Below, piece by piece: positions 1 to 10,789 of a DNA stretch of 64,000 bases. The DNA comes from Neoceratodus forsteri (taxonomy: Eukaryota > Chordata > Ceratodontiformes > Ceratodontidae): the NCBI GenBank assembly GCA_016271365.2, contig CM057459.1, positions 819,203,001-819,267,000 of the forward strand. The letters are read 5' to 3'. Below the pieces are notes generated by a model. The model had not been told where the DNA came from. It was given only the letters and a program-made list of their open reading frames with translations, and searched no databases. Positions within the stretch are counted from its first letter, which is position 1. Each line of letters opens with the position of its first letter. The position numbers and the translations under genes were made by a program.

Positions 1-879
1 GGAGGAGGTTTGGAGAGGGACAGAAATAATGAGGAGTGGAACAGAGGACATAACTAGGCAAAGGACTTACACAGGAGTCCAGGGACTTTTTCAAAGATGA
101 GGCTATGATTGAGGATGGACCACCAGTGATGCACCAATGTTGGAAAAGGGTTTCCTTATCAATTCCGGGAAGGCTGATAAAGGTGAGGTAAAATACTAAT
201 GTGCTTATTTATTAAACAACTATAATAGTAGATGCTATAGGCATTTGAGCTGTAGGCCCATTTACCACAGTGGCTTTATGTGCTGAGAATTACTTAGATA
301 ATACAGCAAATGTATTATAGGTCTGCAGTAGCGCCACTATAGCTAGGGTTGAGTAGACTGTTTAATGTTAAACCCCAGTTTTTGCAAATTAATCACTTTG
401 CATCGTTTAACAAAATAGCACAAAATTGGCATGCCTGATATGGCTGTCAGAGTCTCAAGACATGAAAAGTTTAGTGACACCATCTTGTTTGGTTTCCAAG
501 GTACAGTATGGAGCACCAAAAAACAAACAAATAAAGAAAAAACTGTACTTAACATTTTGTACTTTTTGCTCTCACCTAAATCCTTGAAGGTGTAGAATTT
601 TTTTCAGGAAATCTTCAGATTTGGAGGGCTCTGTGCCAAGGGTATGCCATTGGAAGGTTTCCTAAAAATATATATATAGTTTTCAGAGTTTGGGTTAATT
701 GATAAATGCGTACTGTAAAAAAATGTATTGCGAGTACTTTTTTTCATGATTTAATTGTCAGTTGCAAAAAAAAATACTGATTTTTTTGTGGAAAGAAATA
801 CCAATCATGTTTAAACAAAAATGATGATTGCGATGGCACCCATTTTATTTTTTTTAAAACACAAATATTGAAAATACAT
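1..879. other. AT-rich sequence with no recognised gene
   Basis: I see no convincing coding region, RNA gene or known element here. The sequence is AT-rich with poly-A and poly-T runs near 660-860. A short stretch near 348-372 (GAGTAGACTGTTTAATGTTA) closely resembles one near 6985-7005 just beyond an LTIR arm, so part of this region may be the distal flank of the same repeat family. Small open frames have no recognisable domain. Confidence 0.5.
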
Positions 880-913
880 ACAAATTCTAACCACCCCTCA
901 ATGTTTTCTTACC

Positions 914-1040
914 CTATAACAAAGAAAACAGTCACTCACCAATCTGACCACTGTACATATCCCTCACCCACTCCACCATGACCTCCCACTCAGTACCCAT
1001 GACCCCACACCACCCACACCCAACACACACTCTAACTCAC
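914..1040 (-). other. Intron-like module in composite copy A
   Basis: On the minus strand the segment before 1040 ends in ACATGTTCAG and is followed by GTGAGT, a consensus splice donor. About 127 bp further on lies TTTCTTTGTTATAG, a good acceptor at 914-915. The same arrangement recurs at 18798-18872 (intact donor and acceptor) and at 18048-18166 (donor mutated to CTGAAT). The conserved boundary sequences suggest an old exon-intron unit carried by the element. I see no recognisable protein. Confidence 0.35.
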
Positions 1041-1179
1041 CTGAACATGTTCCATGGTGTAGATCCCTCTACAAACAAAGACACATCTTGCTGCCAGAAC
1101 CTGCCACTGCAATATGAGAAAATCAGGTACAGTGAGTGCAGTTTAATGTATTTCAAAAGGTTTGAACTTTGATTCATAA

Positions 1180-1905
1180 CATGGCCTTTTTGGGATCCCA
1201 CTTCACAATCAATGTCAGTGGAATTATACAAATTCCTGGCCAAAAGGCAATTTCGTAGTTGCTTTTCAAAATTATCATTTGGGAGAGATTTGAAAATTTT
1301 CAACATCCTGTTCATGAGTGGGGTCATAAGAAGGCTATGTTGAAAACTTGGGGTCAAAAATATGTAAAAATGGTGATGTTATGAGTGTACATTGAAATTC
1401 TTCCAAGCTTGATCATAACTTTGGTCATTTTAAATATTTTGACCCACAATTTTCAACATACATATTTTTACAACACCTCATGAATGTGATGTCTTTTTTC
1501 AAATCCAAGCCAAAACGCGTTTTTGCAGCTGTGGTGTGGAATAACATTTCAGTGGTACAGAATGATGTTTTGGCAGGGATTTGAAAATTTTCACCTATGG
1601 TGTTTATGAGGCGGGATAATAAGAAGGCTATTCTGAAAATGTAGTGTACAAGTATGGTAAAATGCATAGGTTATGAGTGAACATTGTAGTATTTCAGTGT
1701 TCACTCATAACTTCACTAGCTTTCAATATTTTGACTCCAAATTTTCAATATAGTAATTTTCCACACCACCTCATAAACATGATAGGAATATTTTTTTTAA
1801 ATCCTGGATGAGAACTGTTGCTGCACTTATGGTGTATCTCATGTTTATAAAGGGAGTCATAAAATGACTATCTTGAAAATCTGGGAGCAAAATTAAACAA
1901 AAGTT
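1180..1905. repeat. Fold-back palindrome array, copy A
   Basis: The segment alternates two mirrored cassettes. One reads roughly GGTCATAAGAAGGCTATGTT then GAAAATTTGGGGTCAAAATA; the other is its reverse complement. Palindrome centres fall near 1405 and 1690, with a second type of centre near 1530 built from matching halves around AAATCC..AAAATG and CATTTT..GGATTTGAAA. Each cassette arm is about 80-100 bp and moderately diverged. The same array occurs at about 7990-8790 and 17130-17950. Confidence 0.6.
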
Positions 1906-2462
1906 ATATATTATTGTTATGAAACTTTGTGTGTAGTGCCAGTCTCATCCCCAGCAGATATGTTTCATGATCCTGTGCTGGTGAACTGAGTTTTGGGGTG
2001 AGATCAGTGACCCTGCTGGATGGGTGAGGGTGGAGGGGATGGCACTGTTATGTGCACTCCCAACCAGGAAATGAAAGCTATAGGGTTTGTCTGCATGTGT
2101 CCATATATCATATACTGAAGAAAACTATCCTCTTGGCATAGGGCCCTGCACCTCTGCACCCATGGGTGGCAGTGGGCCCTGTGAAGTGACTTACAAATGG
2201 ACTCTTTGCCCTATGCATCTGTATCTGCAGCCACATGGAAGCACAGGGACCAGAAGGTGCTGCACTTCCACAGCCTACTAGACAGCCCCATGAATTTTTG
2301 AAATCCATTGCTGCACTTCTGTAGGCAGATGGAGTTGTCCCTTGTCACAGGGTCCACAGGATCCTGCACATAAGCATCTGTTCACAAAGGTCCCAAAGGG
2401 ACCTGAATAAATGATGATGCAATTCCACTATTTCAAAAAGAATGGAAGTTCTTAGCAATCAA

Positions 2463-2628
2463 ACTTTGTTAATGAATCAGTCAGGGATCAAGTTAATGCC
2501 ACAAAAGAAGGGAAATGTAATGTTCGGGTTTCAAACCCTAACACACCACCCCTCCCCCTAAGCAGCAAAATGAAAAACATTAGGGTTTTGGGTCTCTAGA
2601 GCTTTGGCAAATCAGTCAAGTTAAGACG
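2463..2628. repeat. LTIR element left arm, copy A
   Basis: Contains the arm signature: a match to GTTAATGCCACAAAAG, then GGGAAATGTAATG, GGGTTTC..CCCTAACA, a C-run, AAGCAGCAAAATGAAAA and TTAGGGTTTTGGGTCTCT. This matches the left arm at 15858-16030 and the reverse complement of right arms at 6780-6995 and 16285-16445. Its partner arm lies 4 kb away because an L2 LINE occupies 2629-6528 between them. Confidence 0.65.
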
Positions 2629-5600
2629 CTGTTCCAAGAAGACCACAGCTCTGTACAATGTATAAAATAAAACATGCTAACAAAATATATATTGTACTGT
2701 ACATATTAACATCAAAACAGTTTAGATAAAACAGCAATAAATCAAGAATAAAAGTGCAGTAGGCTAGCTATTATTACAGTCTAGATAAACTAAGCTAAAA
2801 ATATAGATTTTTAAGGTGGTCTTAAAACTCTCAACAGTCAGGCACTCTCTAACCTGGTGAGGTAAAGAGCTCCACAGGTTAGGGGCCACAAAAGCAAAAC
2901 AGTGGGCCCCAGATGTCTTCAATCACACTCTGGAAACCTCTAGCAATCCCTCACTAGCGGAACAGAGTGAGTGGAGAAGACAGTATGGATAGATAAGATC
3001 TTGCTGGTAGTGCACACCCTGCCATGTAGGGCTTTGTAGGTCAGTAATCCAACCTTGAAGGTGATCCTCCAATATACAGGCAGCCAGTGCAGGTCACGGA
3101 GCACAGGTGTGACATGGAAGGATCTTGGTGAGCCAGTCAACAACCTGGCTGGTGCATTCTGCACTAGCTGCAATCAGCAGATATCAACCCCCACTAGCCA
3201 TAGGTGTATGGGTATTACTGTAATCAAGGCATGAGGAGACAAAGGCGTGAACTAATATTGGAAGATCACCAGGTGGGACCAGGCGCTTGATCCAGGTGAT
3301 GTTCCTCAGGTGGAATAAAGAGGACTTAATGACAACAGACACCTGAGATTTTAAAGTCAGGCTACTATCGAACACTACACCCAGATTTTGCACCCGATCC
3401 GAGGTCATCAGCTGGTCATCCCTGAGCCAAAGCCTGGGGGGTTGGCCATCCAACAACCCCAACTCATGGTGACCTGGTTCCACCACCAAAACCTCAGTCT
3501 TGTCTGAGTTCAGCTTCAGCCAGTTAGTGCTCATCCAGCCCTGGATCTTGGTGAGGCAGCTACTAAATACCAAGACCAATCCATTCTACTCAGGTACAGA
3601 GGACATGTAGAGCTGAGTGTCATCTGCATAGGAGTATAAACTCAGCCCATACCACCTTATAATGTCTCCCAAGGGCAACATCTACACTGCAAATAACATA
3701 GGGGACAGCATGGAGCCCTGTGGAACACCACAGGACAGGGCAAGAGGGGCCAGTGAATAAAACCCAAATACTACCCTCTGAGTCCTGTCAGAGAGGAAGA
3801 ATTGAAACGATCTGAGAACTGTGCCACGCAGTCCACAGAGAATCTGCAGGTGTTCCAGCAGCACCCTATGGTCCACAGTGTCAAATGCTGCAGAGAGATC
3901 AAGAAGAACCAAGATGGACCAGCTCCCCTGGTCTCTCACTATCAGGAGATGATTAAATACCCGAACAAGGGAAGTCTCAGTACTGTGCCTCTTTCTAAAC
4001 CCAGACTGGAAAGAACTGTAGAAATTGTGAGCTGTTAAATGTGCAACCAACTGTGCCGCAACCACCTTCTCAATAACCTTGCCCACAATGGGTAGGTTAG
4101 AGACCAGTCTGTAGTTTGCTTAGCAGTTTGGGTCAAGAGAGGATTTCCTCAGGAGGGGTACCACTACCTCCTCCTTCAGGGAGTCCAGAAACAATCCTGC
4201 CTCAAGCAAACACCAAACTATCTCAGCGAGGACCTGGCTTATGTCTTCAATGCACCTCATCAGGAGGCACGTTGGGCCTGGGTCCAAATTACAAGAGGTT
4301 GGGTGCATGCTCTAGACGACCAGTACAATGTCCTCAATTGCCAACCTGCTGAAGTCTGACCAGACAGCTTGGATACTTGCCACCCCCTGCCGATCACTGC
4401 AGTACCCATTAGAGGATGCTGAACAGATCTTTGATCAGATGGTGGCAATCTTATTGGTGAGAAAGTGAGCAAACACATCAAACTTGGCTTAGAAAACACT
4501 CCATTTGATGAAAGACAGGTTGGATTGTACAATCTGTCGACAGTCCAGAAGAACTGAGCAGGTCGATTCTTTGCCACAGCAATCTTCTTGGACAAGAATT
4601 CTGCCTTCTTACAGGAGATGGCCAATTGATAGTCTTTGTAATGAGCTATCAATCTAAGTTTGTCAACCAACAGGCCAAATTTCTGCCACCATCTCTCTAA
4701 CCTTCAACCCCCCTGCCTCAACTCCTTCAAAGTCCCATCAAACCAAGGAGACTTCAGGTGGAGAGTGAAGGGTCGAACAAGGACAGGAGCTAGAAAGTTG
4801 AGTGCACCTGTCATTGCCTTATTATAGGCAAGTAGCAGTTCGCCCAGTTCTCTGCATACTCTCGACACACCTGATAGGTCCAGCACTGCCATAAGACCAT
4901 CAGGGATCATACCCCTTAGAGGGCATACCAGACCATCTCTGTAGGAGCAAATCTATTGGGGAAGCCTCAAAACTGAACCCTATAGTATGATGGTCTGACC
5001 AACCAATCATTTCCACCACCAAGTCAGTGATCTCCATCCCCAGAAGGAAAACCAGGTCCATTGAATGATCATAACTATGGGTAGCAGAGGTAACTACCTG
5101 TGTAAGGCCCAATGAATACATTAGTTGGAGGAAGTCTGGTCCAAACTGCAAGAGTTCATTTTTGACCCATGCGTTGAAATTTCCCAGAATCACTGATCTG
5201 GGGAATTTCAACACAAGATCAGTGATGAGGTCTGTGACTTCCTGCAGGATTTTCTTCCCAACCCTGGGTGGATGGTAAATGAGAAGTATCCTGCAACCTA
5301 CACCAGCTCCCATGATACATTCAAAGGATCTGGTCACACACAATGGGGAGTCTACAAGGCCAGATCTCACTTAAAAAAATGGCTACACCCCCACTCCTAT
5401 GATCCTCTTTCAGGCGGTGTATCACTGAGTACCCCTCTGGAATTGCTGCTTCCAGCACTGGGCCAGCATTCTCATCCAGCCAGGTCTCAGTGATGCATGC
5501 CAGGTCAGCTGCATCAACAAGATCAGCCATAATAACTGTCTTGTTTTTATTGACCTGGCATTGCACAACACCGCCAGAATAGGATAGGTAGGCAAGGTAG

Positions 5601-6528
5601 TCTCAGTGACCTACCCACTCAAGGTGAAGCCCTGGATATGGGAACCAGGCAGGGAAATCCACTTTCCAGAACCCATTTCACTGCAGGGCATCTTCTGGTC
5701 CCAACCACTCCAGTCTATCCACCCTGCTACATACCTCAACCTGGCCAGAATCCTCCCCACTTCCTCCCCAAAGTGATGGGGTCTTCTTCTGGGTTGTCAG
5801 CCCTAATGCCCACCCAGATTCCTTTGCAAACCACATCAGATGTGCCCTCCTTTCTTCACTCAGGGCAGTGAATAAAGGTACAACAGATTGTTTTGGCAGC
5901 ATGTTGCAAAATATACTTCTCTACCTTTGAATAGTGTATTACTATGAGGCACTGGCTTGGAGCTGTACCTTGTGCTTTGGACAGGAGGCTATGGGCTGGT
6001 GGAGGGGTGAGCATCAGGGTTAACAATCCAAGGAAGACCTCCACCATTGATTCACCAAGACTCTGGCCACTCCCACTGATGTGTCTTCAAGGCCTAGATC
6101 TGACTTAAAACAAATGGCTACAACCCCACCCCTATGATCCTCTTTCAGGTGGTGTATCACAGAGTACCCAGCTGGAATTGCTACTTCCAGCACTGGGCCA
6201 GCATTCTCATCCAGCCAGGTCTTAGTGATGCATGCCAGGTCAGCTGTACCAACAAGATCAGCTATAATAGCTGTTTTGTTTTTTATTGACCTGGCATTGC
6301 ACAACACTGCCTGAGTAGGGTAGGTAGGGAAAGTAGTCTCAGTGACCTGCCCACTCAAGATAGAGCCCTTGGATATGGGAACCAGACAGGGAGATCCCCT
6401 TTCCAGAACCCATTTAACCACAGGGCATCTTCTTGTCCCAACCACTCCAGTCTGTCCACCCCACTCTCTACCCCCACCTGGCCAGAAGCCTCCCCACTTC
6501 CTCCCCAAAGTGACAGGATCTTTGTCTG
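2629..6528 (-). mobile_element. L2-type LINE, nearly complete but decayed
   Basis: Reading from 6528 down to 2629, the order is a 5' region, an apurinic-like endonuclease, reverse transcriptase, a C-terminal region and a 3' UTR of about 300 bp. The 3' UTR contains AAAATAAAAC-type AT-rich sequence and ends near TTAAGACGCTGTTCC (read on plus). The endonuclease and RT blocks are typical of the L2 group of the CR1/L2 lineage. The element separates the two arms of an LTIR repeat, so it inserted later than that repeat. A 735-bp tandem duplication has doubled its 5' end. Confidence 0.8.
2940..5566 (-). pseudogene. L2 ORF2: endonuclease-reverse transcriptase, broken
   Basis: The protein would nick target DNA and prime reverse transcription from it. 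Visible endonuclease blocks are ITETWLDENAG (5490-5450 region), GNFNAWV (the GDFN block with D changed to G/N context) and WSDHHTIGFSF near 5000-4970, which keeps the Ser-Asp-His end of the domain. RT blocks follow: LLDLSAAFDTVDH (palm A), CGVPQGSMLSPMLF (motif B) near 3690-3750 and YADDTQLYMSS near 3620, with the catalytic Asp pair retained. A C-terminal block with LHWLPVYWRITFK (about 3060-3090) is typical of L2. The frame shifts several times between 4910 and 3180, so no intact product is expected. Confidence 0.8.
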
Positions 6529-6816
6529 GGTTGTCAGCCCTAATGCCCACACAGTTTCCTTAGCAAACTACATCAGCTATGCCCTCCTTTCTTCACTCAG
6601 GGCAGTAAAGAAAGGTACAACAGATTGTGTTAGCAACATGTGGCAAGACATACTTCTCAACCTTTGAAGAGTATATTACTATGAGGTACTGGCTTGGAGC
6701 TGTACCTTGTGTTTTGGAGAGGAGGCTATGGGTTGGGGAGGGGTGAGCATTAGAGTTGACAATCCCAAGGAAGACCTCCACCATTGATTCACCAAGGATC
6801 TGGAGACCCACAACCC
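5347..6816. repeat. 735-bp tandem duplication across the L2 5' border
   Basis: Two direct copies lie head to tail, roughly 5347-6081 and 6082-6816. Equivalent landmarks are offset by 734-737 bp: CAGATCTCAC at 5361 against TAGATCTGAC at 6095, and CAGGGCAGTG at 5861 against CAGGGCAGTA at 6598. Each copy has the start of the L2 endonuclease followed by the adjoining LTIR core. The junction near 6063-6082 includes about 15 bp (CCACTCCCACTGATG) with no counterpart at the end of the second copy. The copies differ by scattered substitutions. Confidence 0.85.
6020..6550 (-). pseudogene. Second copy of L2 5' coding end, truncated by duplication
   Basis: A 176-codon open frame covers a 5' leader-like segment and then the first endonuclease block NARSIKNKTAIIADL and the metal-binding Glu block (ITKTWLDENAG, with E of the usual TETWL changed to K). 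After FKSDLGLEDTS, near 6085, the frame runs into duplicated flanking DNA (GVARVLVNQW), so the C-terminal 20 residues are not L2. It is a duplication product and not a gene. Confidence 0.75.
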
Positions 6817-6995
6817 TAATGATTTTTCCTTTTGCTGCTTGTAGTGTGGGGGTTGGGTGGTGACAGGAGTTAGGGTTGGAAACCCTAACACCACATTTCT
6901 TTACATTTGTGGTGTTAAGTTGAACCCCAGTTGCTGCGTTAAAGAAATTCTTCACAAAGAATATATGATGTATAAGGATATGGTTGAGTAGGGTG
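6529..6995. repeat. LTIR element core and right arm, copy A
   Basis: Begins with GGTTGTCAGCCCTAATGCC, continues with TTTCTTCACTCAGGGCAG, ACAACAGATTG and ACTATGAGGTACTGGCTTGG, then enters the right arm with TTTTTCCTTTTGCTGCTTG, TTAGGGTTGGAAACCCTAAC and ACCACATTTC. All of these blocks recur in the same order in the complete element at 15850-16448. The matching left arm is at 2463-2628. Confidence 0.65.
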
Positions 6996-7904
6996 TTTAA
7001 CGTTAAACCTAAATGTTGCACCTTAATAGCTATGTCCACAATCAATGAAATTGCACAGCATTTTGCTTGTGCGGTCTGTGGGCAAGGTCTTTTGATCATC
7101 ACAGTTTTATGATGGTCGGATATCTGGATTCTGAGATCCAGATAGTGCAAAAAGTGAAAATACTGGGCTTTTTTTTTGCTGTTTATTTGGTCTCTCATAT
7201 AGCCCAAATGCTTTGTAATTCTGTTCTGACATTTCAGGGTAGAAATGACTTACCCTAAAAAGGTATCATTTTTGGAGTTTTATCTGTTTCAGAGTTACTG
7301 TATATGGATTTGAAATTTTGGTTCTGAACAAACTCAGTAGGGTCTTTCATTTATATGTTTGAAATGAAAGAATTCCTGGCTCATGAAAAAATATCTGTCT
7401 TTTGTGAGCCAAAAATTATTCTTCTTTGTGAAAAAAAATCTTTCTAGGGCTGTTAAAAAATAAAATTCTGCTGGCAGAATTTCTGCAAAATTGTGAATTC
7501 CATCTCCACAAAGTTTCAGAATGCACTTTGGTAACTTTTGCAGAAATTCCAACTTAGAATAGCAGACTAAATTTACAAAATTAATTGTTGATTAATGTAT
7601 TAAACTGCAGAAAGAAATTCCACAGAACTGATCACTGGCAATGAATAGTTCTGCAGAATTTCATTCTGCAATTCAATACATTAATCTGCAATTCATACAT
7701 TCATTCCACAGTTCAGAACTGATCACAGAACTGCTGAATGATTACATATATTGTGGAATCATGTGTATTATTCCACTATTCAACCAGTAATGTTAACATA
7801 ATGCGGCCAAAATTTAACAAACACATTCAGAAGATTCAGATTATGCAAAAGACAGAATCTTCAGAAAATTCCATGAAATTTGTGAAATTTTGTGAAATTT
7901 CCCC
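6996..7904. other. AT-rich spacer with short GAATTTCTGC-type repeats
   Basis: No gene is recognised. From about 7440 to 7900 the sequence reuses short words such as TTCTGCAGAATTT, GAAATTCCACAGAACTG and GAACTGATCAC (7625 and 7716), and forms a small stem between GATTAATGTATT (about 7587) and AATACATTAATC (about 7675). Similar words occur inside L1 copies at 23915-24190 and 28340-28600, so this may be a degenerate tandem or a small fold-back element. Confidence 0.4.
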
Positions 7905-9060
7905 GAATCATCTTGCTGCTGGAACTGGCAACAGCAATATGAGAAAATAATGTAAGTGCAGTTTAATATATTTCAATGGGGTTTGAACTCTTGTTCATAG
8001 GTTTATATTTTGAACATTTTTACACCGACTTTTCAACATAGCCTTTTTGGGATCCCATTTCATATGAAAAAGAGAGGCAAAAATACTGAAACCTTCGCGA
8101 AAGGTGTCTTCATGGTCGCTGTGCAAAATCATCTTTTGGGCAGGATCTGAAAACTTTCTCTGCCCTTTGTTATGTGGTCGGGCTATAAAAAGGCAATTCT
8201 GAAAATGTAGAATAAAAATATTAAAACAACAAAGTTAAGAGTGTATGCTGAAATTTCTCGATGCACACTCATAATTTTGGTAATTTTAAATATTTTTACC
8301 CGAAATATTAAACTTGGTCATTTTTTCACAATACCTCATGAACGTGACAGCTGACATTTTCCAGGCCTGAGCCGAATCATGTTTTCACACTTGTACCACA
8401 GAATGATGTTTCAGCTGGGATTTGAGAGTGTTCACCTACCAGGTTCATGAAGTGGGGTCAGAACACAGCTATGTTGAAAATTTGGGTCAAAATATATTTT
8501 TTAATTATGAGCATATGTTGAAAGGTTTCTATGCTTGTTTTTAAATATGTTGACCCAAATTCTCAACATAGCAATTTTTTCACAAGACCTCCTGGGTATG
8601 GCATCTGTCATTTTTGAAATCCTGACCAAAATGTGTTTTCACACCTGTGCCATGAAATGATGTTTTGGTGGGGACTTTAAATGTTTCACCTATGGGGTTC
8701 ATGCGATAGGAACATGAGAAGGCTATGCTGAAAATATGGTGTAAAATACATTAAAATGACCAAGTTATGAGTGAATGTTGAAATATTTTGTTTCACTTCC
8801 GCAGCTAGCCAGATGGACTCCTCAGTTGTCAAATGGCCCATGCAATGTGTGTATGCATTATAGCCACATGGAAGCATGGGGCCCAGAGATACCCATGCTT
8901 TCACAGCTAGATGGATGCCTAATTTGGTGCAGTGCCCATTGGACCCCACGCATCTGTATTTGCAACTACACTGAACTGCAGGGCTCTCTGTGCCCTGCAC
9001 TCTTAAATCAGGCACAATTCCACTACCCCAAAAAGAAAAGGAAGTCCATTGCAAAAATCT
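7905..9060 (+). mobile_element. Composite non-autonomous repeat, copy B
   Basis: Starts with TTGCTGCTGGAACTGGCAAC, matching 1090-1110 of copy A, passes through CAGTTTAATATATTTCAA and the fold-back array (about 7990-8790, palindrome centres near 8255 and 8535), then a GC-richer segment (8790-9020) with CATGGAAGCATGGG and CCCTGCACTCTT. It joins an LTIR left arm at 9062. The intron-like module seen in copies A and C is missing at this 5' edge, so this copy is truncated there. Confidence 0.6.
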
Positions 9061-9061
9061 G

Positions 9062-9190
9062 CATTCATTCACCAGTTAGGATTCAACTTAAAGCAACAAA
9101 AGTAGGGGAATGTGGCATTAGAGTTTCCAAGTTCCACCCCCCAAGCAGCAAAAGGACAAGCCCTTCCAAGTCACCATCAGGTAAGACAAA
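9062..9190. repeat. LTIR left arm, copy B (solitary)
   Basis: Arm signature present: CACCAGTTAGGATTCAACTT, AAAGTAGGGGAATGTGGCAT, AGAGTTTCC, a C-run, AAGCAGCAAAAGGACAAGCC. It closely resembles the reverse complement of 15540-15690. No core or right arm follows, so the copy is incomplete. Confidence 0.6.
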
Positions 9191-9289
9191 CAACTTACAG
9201 CTGTTTCCAGATGACATAAATGCATTAGCACTGATGTGCAACCTTCATGGATCTGTATCTGTGGCTGCATAAGTGCAGGTCCCACAGGG

Positions 9290-10010
9290 GCCTGTGCTTA
9301 TGCAGCCATACCTGTGTCTATGACGTACAGTATGTTCTGCAAACAGAATGCTCCATGGGGCCTGCACCTCTGCAGACAGAGGTACTCATGTCTGCTGTAT
9401 GAGGTACCTTGCTAGACAGAATGATCCACTACTGCATGCTTTTTATACATAGCTGAGTTACTGAAAACCTGCTACCCTCTTTAACAGTTTCTAGCTCTAC
9501 TGCTGAAATCAGGAAACCCACATTTCAATGGTACTTCTGTCTGTGTAATGGCAGACCCCACAGAATCCTGCACTTCTGGAGCAACAAGTTGGTATTTATC
9601 TCTAACACCTGTGAGTGAAGAGCCACAGGCACCTCAGGGGACTGCACTTCTGCAGACAAATGTACTGTTGCAATATGGGTATCATGGATTTTGTGGCTGC
9701 TGTGCTTCTGTAGCCTGAAGTCCATGTGTAGGTCTTACACATGCAGCTGCAGAAGTGCAGGCCCGTTAAGTGTGTTTATGTCTTATAGTTTACATGAGTA
9801 CCTGAGGCTAGAATAGCCCTGGCCCCTTATGGGCCTGCACTTCTGCAGACAAAAGAACTCTTGTAATATGGGTAATTAGAGATTTATATATGTGGCTACC
9901 AGAAACTGTGCTTCTGCATACAGACCCAGTGTTGTGATTTGAGTATCCTGGATTTCTCTCTGCTATGACAAGTAAGTGCATATGTTTTGTGATGTGTACA
10001 GTGGTAGTCA
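9290..10010. repeat. Diverged tandem repeat of roughly 190-bp period
   Basis: The block GGCCTGCACTTCTGCAGACA with variants recurs near 9358, 9640 and 9832, each time followed by something like A(A/T)GTACTC(T)TGT and then (in the last two) AATATGGGTAT and a TGTGGCT(A/G)C word. A related word, TGCACTTCTGTAGGCAGAT, is in the GC-rich segment of copy A at about 2310. No coding potential is recognised. Confidence 0.45.
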
Positions 10011-10067
10011 TACAAATACTGGTTACTAATGAAACAATGCTGGGATATGTTGAGGCAGACTCAGATT

Positions 10068-10789
10068 TGTGTAACAACAATAATAGAAATGGACAAGGGG
10101 GTAGTCATATCAGATGACCTAAATGTGGGCAAGCAATGTGAGAGGGCAGCAAGGAGGGCTGAGAGGATACTGGGATGCATAGGGAGAGGCATCACAAGTA
10201 GAAAACAGGAAGTTATTATCCCTCTGTACAGACAGTTGGTGAGACCCCATCTGGAGTACTGCGTGTAGTTCTGGAGACCCAATCTCCACAAAGACATAGA
10301 CAGGATGGGAAGGGCAACTAAAATGGTGCAGGGTCTGCACCGGAAGACATATGAAGAGAGACTTAAGGAGCTTAATATGTATAGCCTCGAGGAAAGGAGG
10401 GAGAGGAGGACATGATAGAAACTTTCAAGTACCTCAAGGGAATCAACAAAGTCCAAGAGGGTAGCATCTTTCAAAAAAAGAGGTGTGCAAGAACAAGGGG
10501 CACAATTTGAAGATAGAAGGGGGCGGCTCAGAGGTAACTTAAGGAAGTATTTTTTCACAGAGAGGGTTGTGGATGCATGGAATGGCCTTCCAGAGGAGGT
10601 TGTGGAGTCAAAAACAGTGGTGGAATTCAAGCATGCATGGGACAGTCATAAGGCAATTCTAGGTGGTGGGGGTAGGAAGAAGTAGGCTGCTGGTTAACTA
10701 GGATCTGCAGCTTATCCATTAGGTAGGGAAATGGGCAGACTGGGTGGGCCAAGCAGTCCTTATCTGCTGTCAAAATCTATGTTTCTATA
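10068..10789 (+). mobile_element. CR1-like LINE, 3' fragment
   Basis: Covers the last part of ORF2 and the 3' end. Recognisable protein blocks are VVISDDLNVGKQCERAARRA, ILGCIGRGIT, LYRQLVRPHLEYCV (then a stop) and, after a frameshift, the [15 protein letters not shown] block near 10566-10615. The 3' end carries GGGCCAAGCAGTCCTTATCT and finishes in ATCTATGTTTCTAT. The 5' truncation is typical of LINE insertion. Confidence 0.85.

Larger units (their letters stand above)
880..2462 (+). mobile_element. Composite non-autonomous repeat, copy A (main part)
   Basis: This block is collinear with 7905-9060 (same strand) and with 16450-18170 (reverse strand), so it is an interspersed repeat. The order in copy A is an intron-like module (914-1090), a short spacer with GCAGTTTAAT..TTTCAA (1138-1165), a fold-back array (about 1180-1905), a GC-richer segment with words such as CACATGGAAGCA (1920-2440), then an LTIR arm. 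The GC-rich part contains recognisable matching words in copy C, for example CCAGCAGATATGTTTCATGATCC against the reverse of 17070-17130. No protein domain is visible. The type of transposon is unknown; the inverted-repeat architecture suggests a DNA transposon derivative, which is inference. Confidence 0.6.

Noticed and set aside
2087..2308. Overlapping short frames on both strands near 2.1-2.3 kb
   Set aside because: They fall in the GC-richer part of the composite repeat and the equivalent parts of copies B and C do not keep the frames open.
6996..7552. Possible small gene at 7067-7258 or 7334-7552
   Set aside because: No homologous domain, AT-rich composition and no conservation evidence.
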